Positions 53,774-62,972 of a stretch of DNA of 64,000 nt are shown piece by piece. The position numbers were made by a program, and so were the translations under genes. The notes beneath the pieces are model-generated. The model made no database searches, had not been told where the DNA came from, and saw only the letters and a program-made list of their open reading frames with translations. This stretch comes from Saprospiraceae bacterium. Lineage in GTDB: Bacteria > Bacteroidota > Bacteroidia > Chitinophagales > Saprospiraceae. Where the stretch lies: positions 1,317,501 to 1,381,500 of the forward strand of contig JAHBTU010000001.1 of the NCBI GenBank assembly GCA_019638455.1, written 5' to 3'. The first letter of the stretch is position 1; every line of letters starts with the position of its first letter.

Positions 53774-56700
53774 ATGCTACACCCAATCACGATGCTACTT
53801 TTGGCTCTGCTTTCAGCAAGCCTCTCCCCTGCGGACTACCGCACCCAGCCAAACCTCCCACTCACATTTTTCGCCATTTCTGACGCACAGCGCCAACCCT
53901 TCGTCTTTGGCGACTCGCTCGTTTTCAAAGACTTGAAAGCCAACCTTGAGCGCCGCCAGAAAGAAACCGCCCCCGAAAAAATCTACCTCCACCTCGACCG
54001 CACCCTGTATCAACCCGGAGAAACCATCTGGTTCGGTGCTTACATCCGCAACGCGGGCGACCTCATGCCCTCCTTGCAAAGTCAAATTCTGCACGTCGAA
54101 CTGCTCGACTCGCGCGGTGCCGTTTTGCAGAAAAAAACCTACCTCGCCTTCGACGGCACGGCGGCAGGCGATTTTGAATTTTCAAAAGACCTGCCCGGCG
54201 GCCTTTACAAAATCAAGGCCTACACCCGTTGGATGCAAAACACGAGCGAGGTGTTCGAGCGCAGCGTCACGCTCCAAAAAGTGGTGCTGCCCAACCTCAA
54301 CCTCAAACTCGAATTCGAGCGAAAAGCCTTTGGCCCCAGCGACGTGGCGATTGCCCGATTCGACGCGCACAGCCTTGACAATAAGCCACTTGCCAACCAA
54401 AAGTTGCGCTTTACCGCCGCTGTCGGCGGGCAACAATTCACCAACGGAGATGCCCGGACCGACGCGAATGGCCGTGCCTACGTCCGTTTTCAGTTGCCAT
54501 CCAACATAGAAACTGCCGACGGTTTACTCAATATCCAAATCGAACACGGCGGCCAAACGGAGGCCATATCGCGGGCGATTCCGCTCGTGCTGAACAAGAT
54601 TGACCTCCAATTTTTCCCCGAAGGCGGCGACGCCATCGCCAGCCTGCCGTGCCGCATGGCATTCAAGGCCGTCAACGAATTTGGCAAACCCGCCGACGTG
54701 GAAGGCACGGTGCTGAACAGCCGGGGCGAGCAAGTTGCCGCATTTAGCAGTTACCACGACGGCATGGGCGCGTTCGACTTCGTGCCGCAGCCCGGCGAGC
54801 ATTACGAAGCGCGACTGACCAAGCCTTTTTCTTCGGAAAAAACTTTTGCGCTGCCCGAAATTCAAACCACGGGATACGCCCTGCGCCTTCAGGAGCGCAA
54901 CGCCGGGAGCCTGACTTTTGAAGTCGCCGCCAACCAGCCCGGCAAGGTCTATTTGGTCGGCCAAAGTCAAGATAAGCTGTTCTTTTTCAAAGAAATAAAC
55001 CTAGCAAAAGCGACGGCTGGAAAGGTCGTCGTTCCCACAAAAGACCTGCCCATCGGCATCGTGCGTTTCACTTTGTTTGACCATCACAAAAATGAACAGG
55101 CCGAACGCCTCGCTTTTGTGAACCGCGACCGGAGGCTGAAAATCGAACTCCGACCCGACAAGGAAAAATACCTCCCCCGCGAACAGGTAAAGATGAAAAT
55201 CCGCGTGGCAGACCATGCCGGGCGACCCGTGCAGGGCAAATTCTCCCTCGCCGTCGCCGACGAAAATCAACTCACTTTCGCCAACGACAAACAGGGCCAT
55301 CTGCTCGCCAGCCTCCTGCTCGAACAAGACGTGAAAGGCAACATCGAGGAGCCGAATTTCTATTTCGACCCTGCCGAACCCAAGTCCGAACAGGCGCTTG
55401 ATTACCTGCTGATGACGCAGGGTTGGCGACGTTTTGATTGGAAGGAAGTTCAGGAGGCGCAACCCGTTGCATTTCAGCAGCCGGGCGAGCGCACAGTGGT
55501 AGAAGGTCAGTTGTTTCGCAAAAATGGCAAGCCGCTCGCGCAAGCAAAACTCTCCCTCCACCCTAATGGCCCCAGCACGACAACCGACTTGGAGGGCTGT
55601 TTTTCGTTCAAAAATGTGGACATCGAAAAATATACGCACCTGCTCTTCGGGCGCGACGTGTATTATCCAATCTATGAGTACGGCTCGAATTATGCGTTGT
55701 CCGAAAAAGGTGGCAGCCACGTCGCCCCCGCAAAAATACGCCGCATACCAGCCCCCACGGCGAGCGCTCTTTTGCAGGGAAGAATACTGGACGACACGGG
55801 AGAGCCGCTCATCGGCGCGACGGTGAAAGTATTGAAAGGCAATGAGTTGGTGCGCGGCACTATTACCGACTACGACGGCATTTACCATGTGAAACCGCTC
55901 AACCCCGGCACCTACAACGTGGAAATTTCCTACACCGGCTACACTACGCAAAAGACGACCGGGGTGAAAGTTTTGGCCGGTCAAATCACTTTCTTGGACG
56001 ATGCGATGAGCAATAGCATGGTGCTGAATGCGGTGGAAGTCGCTGCCTACAAAGTTCCCCTCATCAAACAAGACCAAACCGTATCCGGCGGCGCACTTAC
56101 TTCCGAGCAAATCCGCAGCCTGCCCACCAGAAGCATGAACGCCATCGTCGCTACTACCGCAGGAACAACTTCTAAAGATGACGATGACATAAAAATCAAA
56201 AGCTCGCGCTCTGATGCGACGGAGTATTACATAGACGGCGTTCGGGTGACAGGTGCGCCACCACCAGCATTGGATGACGAAATGAAAATCATGAGGGGCG
56301 GCACGCCAGCGAACATGGCTGGGGAAGCGCCAATGAATGAAGTTACCGTCACCAACTTTAAAATCCCGCTCACCGAGCCTGACAAAACAGCAAGCGGCCA
56401 AGCCTTTAGCAGCAGCCAATTGCAACCGCGCTCCTACGCCAAAAGAAGCACATGGGCAAAAGAAGAAAAACCCATGAGCATGGGGCGCTATCGCAATCAA
56501 ACTTTCAGCCGTGCGCGTACTTTCTACGCGCCCAAGTACGAATCGCAAAAACAGCCCGCACAGCGCAGCGATTTCCGTAGCACCCTTTACTGGAATCCGA
56601 ATATCCAAACCGACAAAAAAGGCGAGGCCGAAGTCGAATTCTTTACCTCCGATGCCATCACGAACTTCCGCGCCACGCTGGAAGGCATTGGCAATCAAGG

Positions 56701-58624
56701 ACAAGTTGGCCGCACGGAGCAAAAGTTTTTTGTTCAAAAACCCCTCAGCATCGCCGTGAAAGTCCCCGCCTCTGTCATTTCGGGCGATGTGTTGCAATTG
56801 CAAATCGCCATTTCAAACAAGACAAATTATGCGGCGGGCGGGTATTTAAATGTAGCCGTTCCCGAACATTTTTCTCCCAAAAACGAAATTCCAGCAAACG
56901 CCCAACTCGCTCCCGGCGAAACAAAAACCATCACTGCCGAGTATGTAATTGGTTTGCAAAAAATAGAAAATCAAACTGTTAGCATAAAATTCTCTGCGGA
57001 CGAGAACGTGTTGGACGCATTCGAGACCACCGTCCGCACCCTTGACCGGGGATTCCCAGTCAAGCAAATCGCTTCTGGCAACGCCGCCCAAAATGCTTTC
57101 AACATCCGATTGCACGAGCCGGTAGAAGGCACCGTGTCGGCCACGCTCACGGCCTATCCCAACGCCCTCGAAGACGTGCTGAAAGGTATGGAGCGGATGC
57201 TGCGCCAGCCATCAGGATGTTTCGAGCAGGTGAGCAGCAGCAACTACCCCAACCTGCTCGTACTCGACCTCCTGCGCCAAACCGGCACCGCCAAACCCGA
57301 GGTGGAAAGCCGCGCCATGACCCTGCTCGAAGACGGCTACAAAAAACTGACGGCCTACGAATGCAAATCCGGCGGCTTCGATTGGTATGGCCGCGACCCG
57401 GCACATGAGGGGCTGACGGCCTACGGCATCCTCGAATTCACCGACATGGCAAAGGTGTTTGCGGTGGACAAAAAGATGATAGACAGGACGGTAGCATGGA
57501 TGCTCAGCCGCCGGGACGGGAAGGGCAGTTGGCAAGTAAACCCCCAAAGCCTGCACGGCTGGAAAAAAGACGGCGTGCTGGATGCCTACATCGCTTGGGC
57601 TGTGGCCGAGGCTGGTTACGGAAAACAATTCGCCGCCGAAATCGAACACGCCCGCCAGCAGGCGGAAAAAAGTGGCGATCCCTACCAATTGGCCCTGCTT
57701 GCCAATGCTTTGCTCGCGGCAAAAGACAAACAGGGCAAGGTGCTTTTGACACAACTACTTGACAAACAAGCCGCCGACGGCTCTTGGACCGGTACTTCAC
57801 ATTCCGTGTTCCATGCCTATGGCAACTGTTTTCAAATCGAAACAACTGCGCTCGCCGCACTCGCCCTGATGAAATCCGGCGAGACAAGCGCCGCCCTGCA
57901 AAAAGCGATAGACTACCTTATTCAATCCAAAACCGAGTACGGCTACGGCAGCACCCAAAGCACGGTGCTGGCACTGAAAGCCCTCGTCGAGTATGCCAAA
58001 ATCGGCAACCAGTCGGCGGCAGACGGCAGCCTCGTCGTGCAGGTGGATGGTCGGCGCGTGGCAGAGCAACCCTATTCGACCTGCGATGCGAAACGTTTGG
58101 AAATCAAAAACTTAGAGCAATTTTTCACTTCCAACAACCCGCGCGTGGAGGTGTTTTTTGAAAATTCAAAAGCCGCGATTCCGTTTGATTTGGAAATAAA
58201 ATACGCCTCGCGGCAGCCGCGCAACGCGAAAGATTGCCCCATTTCCTTCCAAACAAATTTGGGGCAAAACACCGCCAAAATCGGCGAAACGGTGCGACTT
58301 ACTGCCTCGCTGAAAAACGAAACCGCACAACCCCAAGCCTCGCCGATGCTCGTGCTGGGCATTCCCGCCGGCCTCACGCTCCAGCCCTGGCAGTTGAAAA
58401 AAATCGTGGACGAAAAGCAATGCGATTTCTATGAATTGTGGGACGGCTTTGCGGTGTTCCATTTTGAAAAAATCGGCGCGAACGAAACCCGCACCCTTCA
58501 CCTCGACCTCCGAGCGGATGTGGCAGGCACTTTCGAGGCACCAGCAAGCCAGGCGTTTTTGTACTACACGAACGACCAGCGGGTGTGGAGCAAGCCGGAG
58601 AGGGTGGTGGTGAATGCTCAGTGA
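53774..58624 (+). CDS. Alpha-2-macroglobulin-family protein with CarboxypepD and TonB-plug-like insert
   Basis: 1616 residues with a signal peptide. An MG2-type domain begins at about 68 (IYLHLDRTLYQPGETIWFGA). A CarboxypepD-regulatory domain lies at about 665-745 (LLQGRILDDTGEPLIGATV), followed by a stretch at about 757-835 (TSEQIRSLPTRSMNAIV ... SDATEYYIDGVRV) that looks like a TonB-receptor plug. The macroglobulin complement-like part follows, with an intact thioester motif CFEQ (Cys1149-Gln1152) in PSGCFEQVSSSNYPN. No beta-barrel is present, so it is not a receptor. Such proteins trap proteases in the periplasm or at the surface. A perfect 14-bp hairpin follows the stop. Confidence 0.92.
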   Translation: MLHPITMLLLALLSASLSPADYRTQPNLPLTFFAISDAQRQPFVFGDSLVFKDLKANLERRQKETAPEKIYLHLDRTLYQPGETIWFGAYIRNAGDLMPSLQSQILHVELLDSRGAVLQKKTYLAFDGTAAGDFEFSKDLPGGLYKIKAYTRWMQNTSEVFERSVTLQKVVLPNLNLKLEFERKAFGPSDVAIARFDAHSLDNKPLANQKLRFTAAVGGQQFTNGDARTDANGRAYVRFQLPSNIETADGLLNIQIEHGGQTEAISRAIPLVLNKIDLQFFPEGGDAIASLPCRMAFKAVNEFGKPADVEGTVLNSRGEQVAAFSSYHDGMGAFDFVPQPGEHYEARLTKPFSSEKTFALPEIQTTGYALRLQERNAGSLTFEVAANQPGKVYLVGQSQDKLFFFKEINLAKATAGKVVVPTKDLPIGIVRFTLFDHHKNEQAERLAFVNRDRRLKIELRPDKEKYLPREQVKMKIRVADHAGRPVQGKFSLAVADENQLTFANDKQGHLLASLLLEQDVKGNIEEPNFYFDPAEPKSEQALDYLLMTQGWRRFDWKEVQEAQPVAFQQPGERTVVEGQLFRKNGKPLAQAKLSLHPNGPSTTTDLEGCFSFKNVDIEKYTHLLFGRDVYYPIYEYGSNYALSEKGGSHVAPAKIRRIPAPTASALLQGRILDDTGEPLIGATVKVLKGNELVRGTITDYDGIYHVKPLNPGTYNVEISYTGYTTQKTTGVKVLAGQITFLDDAMSNSMVLNAVEVAAYKVPLIKQDQTVSGGALTSEQIRSLPTRSMNAIVATTAGTTSKDDDDIKIKSSRSDATEYYIDGVRVTGAPPPALDDEMKIMRGGTPANMAGEAPMNEVTVTNFKIPLTEPDKTASGQAFSSSQLQPRSYAKRSTWAKEEKPMSMGRYRNQTFSRARTFYAPKYESQKQPAQRSDFRSTLYWNPNIQTDKKGEAEVEFFTSDAITNFRATLEGIGNQGQVGRTEQKFFVQKPLSIAVKVPASVISGDVLQLQIAISNKTNYAAGGYLNVAVPEHFSPKNEIPANAQLAPGETKTITAEYVIGLQKIENQTVSIKFSADENVLDAFETTVRTLDRGFPVKQIASGNAAQNAFNIRLHEPVEGTVSATLTAYPNALEDVLKGMERMLRQPSGCFEQVSSSNYPNLLVLDLLRQTGTAKPEVESRAMTLLEDGYKKLTAYECKSGGFDWYGRDPAHEGLTAYGILEFTDMAKVFAVDKKMIDRTVAWMLSRRDGKGSWQVNPQSLHGWKKDGVLDAYIAWAVAEAGYGKQFAAEIEHARQQAEKSGDPYQLALLANALLAAKDKQGKVLLTQLLDKQAADGSWTGTSHSVFHAYGNCFQIETTALAALALMKSGETSAALQKAIDYLIQSKTEYGYGSTQSTVLALKALVEYAKIGNQSAADGSLVVQVDGRRVAEQPYSTCDAKRLEIKNLEQFFTSNNPRVEVFFENSKAAIPFDLEIKYASRQPRNAKDCPISFQTNLGQNTAKIGETVRLTASLKNETAQPQASPMLVLGIPAGLTLQPWQLKKIVDEKQCDFYELWDGFAVFHFEKIGANETRTLHLDLRADVAGTFEAPASQAFLYYTNDQRVWSKPERVVVNAQ

Positions 58625-58653
58625 TGGCATTCGATTGATTCGATTGCAATTTT

Positions 58654-58694
58654 GGGTTGTGTCAAAATTCCCTCTGGTATTTTTGACACAACCC
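58654..58694 (+). terminator. Terminator-like hairpin after the macroglobulin gene
   Basis: A perfect 14-bp stem (GGGTTGTGTCAAAA with its complement) and a 13-base loop lie 30 bases past the stop at 58624; the tail CGATTTTCGATT is only moderately T-rich. The remaining bases to 58969 hold no gene I can support. Confidence 0.7.
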
Positions 58695-59023
58695 CGATTT
58701 TCGATTGAGCGGCAACCTCGACAGCGGCGCTCGAAACTGGTACCGGTGACGCTTTTTTCATTTTGCCGCCCTACCGTTTTCTCTCAAAACCCTACCGTTC
58801 ACCCTGAAAAAGGGCGTACTCACACATTTAACAAAAAATGATTGGGAACTTTGCGGAACAGACGGATAACTTTGATGCATTCCTCTTGACCTTTTTGTCC
58901 ACAATCTAAATACTTTTTTAAGATGCAACAATCAGTTATCTCGCCTCTCGCCTCAGCTCGCTAGATTTATAGCCCCGTGCATTTTTAAAGGAACAAAGAG
59001 CGTATCTTTGCTTCATTTTGAGC

Positions 59024-59494
59024 ATGAAAAAACGTTTAAGTTCAGTTTCGTATGAAGGGATGCGCCTGCGAGCGGTAGAGATGTTCCGTTCAGGTAAGAA
59101 CCGCCAAGACATCATGTCCAGTTTGGGGATACCCAAATCAACGTTGTCACGATGGCTTGCGCGATACGATGCAGACAATCCTGCTTGGTACAAGAGCCTT
59201 CCGCCGGGCGGAACCCAGAGCAAATTAGGAACCGAAGACCTGCGGCGCCTGGTGGAAGAGTTGAACAAGGGTTGTACAGCGCAGGGATTTGAAGGGGAAA
59301 TATGGACGCGGGGTCGCGTTGGTGTTGTGATTGAGCGACTTTTTGGGGTAAAGTATGACCCATCCCATGTGGGGCGGTTGCTGAAAAAGGTCGGATGGTC
59401 GCTGCAACGGCCTTCCAAACAGGCTCGCCAGCGTTCGGAAGAGCGGGTGCAGAAGTGGTATGCAGAGGACATAGGTCGCATTAAAAAAAAGTGA
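59024..59494 (+). CDS. IS630 transposase, N-terminal frame
   Basis: 156 residues containing the winged helix-turn-helix part (YEGMRLRAVEMFRSGKNRQD, LGIPKSTLSRWLARYD) and the linker to the catalytic domain (GVKYDPSHVGRLLKKVGWS). It ends at an A8 run (59483-59490). Reading on past the run in the +1 frame joins the second frame directly (KSEAENRVLFHADE). Either a programmed slip or a decayed gene. Confidence 0.88.
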   Translation: MKKRLSSVSYEGMRLRAVEMFRSGKNRQDIMSSLGIPKSTLSRWLARYDADNPAWYKSLPPGGTQSKLGTEDLRRLVEELNKGCTAQGFEGEIWTRGRVGVVIERLFGVKYDPSHVGRLLKKVGWSLQRPSKQARQRSEERVQKWYAEDIGRIKKK

Positions 59495-59510
59495 AGCGGA
59501 AAACCGCGTA

Positions 59511-60035
59511 TTGTTTCATGCCGATGAGTGTGGGGTTTGCTTGCTGCCCTTTTGCGCCAAAACTTGGGCCCCCAAGGGCCAGACTCCGGTGCTTCAAGAA
59601 TTCAAAAGCCGCGAGCATCTGAATCTGTTCGGCATGATTTCAACCCGGGGTGATTTGTGCTGGCAAATCCAACGCCTCCCTTTCAAGGCTGAAGATTTTG
59701 AGGAGTTTTTCACTTGGTTGAGCACCGAAGAACTGACGAACACCAAAATGCTGGTCGTATGGGATGGTGCTTCAATTCATAAGGGTCAGCCGGTAAAAGA
59801 TTTTTTGCAACACAACCCCGGTATAATACACCTCGAAGCACTACCACCTTATTGCCCACAACTAAATGCCATAGAATTACTTTGGGATTACCTCAAGTGC
59901 CACAAACTCAAAAACCGGATTTTTCTCAATTTGGACGATTTGCAAACTGCCGTAGAATATGCACTTCACGAAATCGCTGATGACCCCGAACTCATCCGCT
60001 CTTTTTTCACTAAATCATCCGTCTCGTTCCTTTAA
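59511..60035 (+). CDS. IS630 transposase, C-terminal DDE frame
   Basis: 174 residues shown from a TTG, but the frame really continues from the A8 run. The DDE catalytic residues are visible: Asp in LFHADECGV, Asp in LVVWDGASIHKG and Glu in PQLNAIELLWDYLK. It lacks its own DNA-binding part, so activity needs fusion to the upstream frame. Confidence 0.88.
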   Translation: MFHADECGVCLLPFCAKTWAPKGQTPVLQEFKSREHLNLFGMISTRGDLCWQIQRLPFKAEDFEEFFTWLSTEELTNTKMLVVWDGASIHKGQPVKDFLQHNPGIIHLEALPPYCPQLNAIELLWDYLKCHKLKNRIFLNLDDLQTAVEYALHEIADDPELIRSFFTKSSVSFL

Positions 60036-60702
60036 ATATGCACGGGGCTATAATGTCTTCTTCTTAGTTGCGGTCTCTTCGTTTTGTAATGTATTGTGGT
60101 CTCAAAATGCCTCAAATTGCTACTATTTCCATTCTGGAACACCAAAAAGTTGTCTTTCAGCAAAGATAGAAGCAGTATTAATGATTGATGAGGCATTTGT
60201 CACAGCCCATCAAGGTAATATAGCCATAGCAAGGCAAAAAGCCATTAACATTTTCTACTCGATGGCTTGGGGCATTGGTCAACCTCAGTCTATAGGCTTG
60301 ACAGATAGATTTTTATTTCAAGGCTACGATGTAGTTTTTAATCATGTGAATTTCACCGTTGATATCGCTCCTAACTCGTGGAATACAGGTAGTAATACTA
60401 ATGAATGGGCTATAAACATTCGGAATTACTGGAATTCTCCTACTAAGCGATGCATCTCAAAAGACATGATGGTATTGTTTACGGGCCAAAGCCTTGGTAT
60501 AGACGGTTTTCACAGTGACTGCAATACGGGTGTATCAATTTGCCAGCCAGGGGTATTGGGGAGTTCGCATGTAGTGGTGGTAAGAAATCAAGAAAATTAT
60601 GTAAATACTGCAAAAACGCTTGCGCATGAGATTTTACACGCATTTGGCCTTGGTCATCTCAATGAGATACTAACAGATCCGCAAACCGGGCAGTCCTATT
60701 AG
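59959..60702 (+). CDS. Zinc metallopeptidase-like protein, 5' end replaced by IS630
   Basis: The open frame is 247 residues, but the first 31 codons come from the IS630 right end; host sequence begins at about 60053. A hydrophobic stretch NVFFLVAVSSFCNVLWSQ looks like the rest of a signal peptide whose N-terminus was lost. At the C-terminus LAHEILHAFGLGHLNEI fits the zinc motif HExxHxxGxxH, but only about 15 residues follow, so no Met-turn is present. An IS5-type element has inserted exactly at the stop codon. Base composition is more AT-rich than the neighbours. Probably a damaged gene. Confidence 0.65.
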   Translation: MHFTKSLMTPNSSALFSLNHPSRSFKYARGYNVFFLVAVSSFCNVLWSQNASNCYYFHSGTPKSCLSAKIEAVLMIDEAFVTAHQGNIAIARQKAINIFYSMAWGIGQPQSIGLTDRFLFQGYDVVFNHVNFTVDIAPNSWNTGSNTNEWAINIRNYWNSPTKRCISKDMMVLFTGQSLGIDGFHSDCNTGVSICQPGVLGSSHVVVVRNQENYVNTAKTLAHEILHAFGLGHLNEILTDPQTGQSY

Positions 60703-61606
60703 AGTATGTTTTAAAATTCAGGAGTTTAGATTTGCCAAAATGATGACGATAAAAGCCAATTGATTAAAAGCGATGGCCGAATGGACAGTTTTTTCGTGGT
60801 CTTTATCAAGTCTTCGGAAGAAGTTGAGCCAAGCGAAAGAACGTTCGACCTGCCAGCGTCCTTTTTGAGGGACGAATCCTTTTTGGCTTTCGGGCTTTTG
60901 GGAGATTTCCACCTGCCATTTGTAGTAGGAAGCAGCCAGTTGGAACTCCCCTTGGTAGGCATGGTCGGCGCGGATGAGCGACAGGCGTTTGGACGCTTCG
61001 TCCATTTGCCAGAGCAAATCAAAGCCGGCCATTCCGTCGTTGACGTTGGCGGCGGTGACGTGAATAGCCAAAGGCAGCCCGATGGCGTCCACCGCGAAGT
61101 GTCTTTTGCGCCCGTTGATGTTTTTGGCGCCGTCGATGCCGGTTTCTTGGCTGACCAAAGGGCCTTTTTTGACGCTTTGACTGTCAACTGCCGCCATTGA
61201 AGGCTCGGCCTGGTGCCCCAGTTGCACACGCATCTTCTGGCGCAAACGCCTCAAAATCAATTTGAAAGCGCCATCTTTTTGCCACTTTCTGAAATAATAA
61301 TAGACCGATTGCCAAGGCGGATATTTTTCGTCCAGTTCCCGCCATTGCATGCCGGTGAAATTCACTTTCATAATGGCGTTCAACACCGCTCGAAGAGAAT
61401 TTTTCCGCTTGCGATGCCCCTCGTCAACCAAATCCTCGATACATTGCCACTGGGAATCGGTCAGTTCGCTGAATTTTTTGCGCCGAAAGGCGAGAGATTT
61501 TTTAGCCATAACTTTAGATTTTGCAACCAAAAGTTACGCGCCGATTCCCTTTTTATGCCTTTTTTCTTTTTCGCATTTTTCTACACCCCAATTTTAAAAC
61601 ATACTC
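60702..61606 (-). mobile_element. IS5-type insertion sequence
   Basis: 905 bases with perfect 17-base terminal inverted repeats GAGTATGTTTTAAAATT, bounded by TA on both sides (60700-60701 and 61607-61608). It carries one intact transposase gene on the minus strand. Its insertion changed the TAA stop of the metallopeptidase-like gene to TAG. Confidence 0.9.
60718..61509 (-). CDS. IS5-family transposase
   Basis: 263 residues from ATG 61509; a TTG at 61530 would add seven. DDE residues are in AAVDSQSVKKG, LIRADHAYQGEF and WQVERSFAWLNFFRRLDKD. The N-terminal DUF4096-like part has LTDSQWQCIEDLV and LRAVLNAIMKVNFTGMQWRE. Intact, single frame. Confidence 0.93.
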   Translation of the reverse strand: MAKKSLAFRRKKFSELTDSQWQCIEDLVDEGHRKRKNSLRAVLNAIMKVNFTGMQWRELDEKYPPWQSVYYYFRKWQKDGAFKLILRRLRQKMRVQLGHQAEPSMAAVDSQSVKKGPLVSQETGIDGAKNINGRKRHFAVDAIGLPLAIHVTAANVNDGMAGFDLLWQMDEASKRLSLIRADHAYQGEFQLAASYYKWQVEISQKPESQKGFVPQKGRWQVERSFAWLNFFRRLDKDHEKTVHSAIAFNQLAFIVIILANLNS

Positions 61607-61622
61607 TAATTTTTCACGGGTT

Positions 61623-61658
61623 AATCCAGCCTTGAAACTTCCGTTCCAAGGCTGGATT
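61623..61658 (+). terminator. Hairpin downstream of metallopeptidase gene
   Basis: Perfect 12-bp stem (AATCCAGCCTTG with its complement) and a 12-base loop. Before the IS5 insertion it lay about 15 bases after the stop of the metallopeptidase-like gene. The T-tract after it is weak. Confidence 0.6.
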
Positions 61659-61677
61659 ACTATTTGCTATTTTGAGC

Positions 61678-61734
61678 ATGAAACTGTTATTTTTTTACCT
61701 GTTTTGTATCTTTAACTTGACACTTTTTGCACAG
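61678..61734 (+). pseudogene. Signal-peptide fragment of an IS-interrupted gene
   Basis: Nineteen codons from ATG 61678 encode MKLLFFYLFCIFNLTLFAQ, a complete signal peptide. The frame is cut by the IS4-type element at 61735. Removing that element and one copy of the 6-base target repeat GCACAG joins it in frame to the coding region starting at 62973. Confidence 0.85.
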
Positions 61735-62966
61735 ATTTCAGGGGGTACACATTTTTTCAAGTAAAAACCCAGTCAAAGTTCTTTGACAAATCGGAAAAGA
61801 AATCTAAGGCGATGTGAAAGGCTTCGTCCCAACACTTTTGGGCCAGATGGATAGGCCCCATTTTTTCGATTTTGTCCTTTCGGAGGAATGTTTTGAGTTT
61901 GCCGACGGGGCAATAGTGTTTGACGAAACAGCCCAGGCAAAAGGTCAGGACAAACGCCGTGGCGACGATCAAGATCAGTTTGGCGATTCTGTCGGCATCC
62001 TTGATTTGGGTCTTGTGGAGTTGAAACCCCTTTGATTTGAGGTTTTTGAACATGGTCTCTATCTTGAACCGCTTTCGGTAGTAAGAGCAGGCCATGTCTC
62101 CCACATCCATGTTGGTGAGCAGGAAAATAGGTTTGTCGAAGCCTTTTTCGTGCCAGCACACGGCGTTGATGCCGTCCACGGCATCGGGCACAAACACCGC
62201 CCGCTCGCCCTTGGCGGGCGACAGGGCATCCATGCGCGCCGTTTCGCCGCCACAGTCCACCACCCGGTCGCAGGAAGTGCGCAGGACAAACTCCCAGTGC
62301 TGGTCGGCGCACCATCGGCGCAATTGCTGCCCGTCGAACTCGCCGTCGCCCAAGAGTACCTTGCGGCAACCCTCGGGTACTATGGGCAGCAGCGTGTGCA
62401 GCAGGTCCAAGTGCATTTGTTCGGGAAAGTGCCCCTTTTCCCCCTCCTTGACCAGCCAAACGAGCGGCAGGGCAAAGCCCCCGCACAAAACCGAGAGCAT
62501 CAGGCTGCTGTGCTTGGTGCCCGTTTGGCTGCCATCGATGACGAAAACCAACTCGCCCCCCTTGGCCGCCATGCCCAAAAAGCGTTTCGCCAACGGCAGG
62601 AAGAACAACTGCCAGTCCACCCATTTGTTCCCAAGCCAGCGCTTCGCCTCTTGCAGCAGGCTGTTCTTGTTGCCCGTACCCTCGCCGTGCCGGGGCTGGC
62701 TCATGCCCTCCACCGCGCACGACTTGCTCTTCATGCAGCCGTGGACGAGGCTCGCCATCGTCTGAAGGCGGCGCAGGTGGTTGCCTCGGGGTGCAACTTC
62801 ACTGGTCTTTGCCAGAAAATCCACAATATCTTTGTAGGCGCTTTTGCGCATAAGGAAGGGGGGGATTGTTGTGTCAGAAGCCACAAAACTCCCCTTCTGT
62901 TTTCTTTTCCGTTTGTCAAAGAACTACTCCTGTTTTCTTTAGACTAAAATGTGTACCCCCTGAAAT
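61735..62966 (-). mobile_element. IS4-type insertion sequence
   Basis: 1232 bases with perfect 21-base terminal inverted repeats (ends ATTTCAGGGGGTACACATT) and a 6-base direct repeat GCACAG on both sides (61729-61734 and 62967-62972). It carries one transposase gene. GC content is clearly higher than the host gene it splits. Confidence 0.9.
61757..62851 (-). CDS. IS4-type (DDE) transposase
   Basis: 364 residues from ATG 62851; a GTG at 62884 would add 11. Catalytic motifs are Asp in VFVIDGSQTG, Asp in KVLLGDGEFDGQQL and Glu in the YREK-like YRKRFKIETMFKNLKSKGF. A hydrophobic segment LILIVATAFVLTFCLGCF follows, as in related elements. Intact. Confidence 0.92.
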   Translation of the reverse strand: MRKSAYKDIVDFLAKTSEVAPRGNHLRRLQTMASLVHGCMKSKSCAVEGMSQPRHGEGTGNKNSLLQEAKRWLGNKWVDWQLFFLPLAKRFLGMAAKGGELVFVIDGSQTGTKHSSLMLSVLCGGFALPLVWLVKEGEKGHFPEQMHLDLLHTLLPIVPEGCRKVLLGDGEFDGQQLRRWCADQHWEFVLRTSCDRVVDCGGETARMDALSPAKGERAVFVPDAVDGINAVCWHEKGFDKPIFLLTNMDVGDMACSYYRKRFKIETMFKNLKSKGFQLHKTQIKDADRIAKLILIVATAFVLTFCLGCFVKHYCPVGKLKTFLRKDKIEKMGPIHLAQKCWDEAFHIALDFFSDLSKNFDWVFT

Positions 62967-62972
62967 GCACAG

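Larger units (their letters stand above)
58970..60050 (+). mobile_element. IS630-type insertion sequence
   Basis: 1081 bases with 25-base terminal inverted repeats (58970-58994 and 60026-60050, one mismatch; ends TAGCCCCGTGCA). It is bounded by the dinucleotide TA on both sides (58968-58969 and 60051-60052), the target duplication expected of IS630. It carries a transposase in two overlapping frames. Confidence 0.92.

Noticed and set aside
55001..56803. 600-codon frame antisense to the macroglobulin gene
   Set aside because: The plus strand carries thioester, MG2 and CarboxypepD motifs over the same stretch.
62094..62947. Plus-strand frames across the IS4-type transposase
   Set aside because: The DDE and YREK-type motifs are on the minus strand; these frames are antisense shadows of a GC-rich gene.
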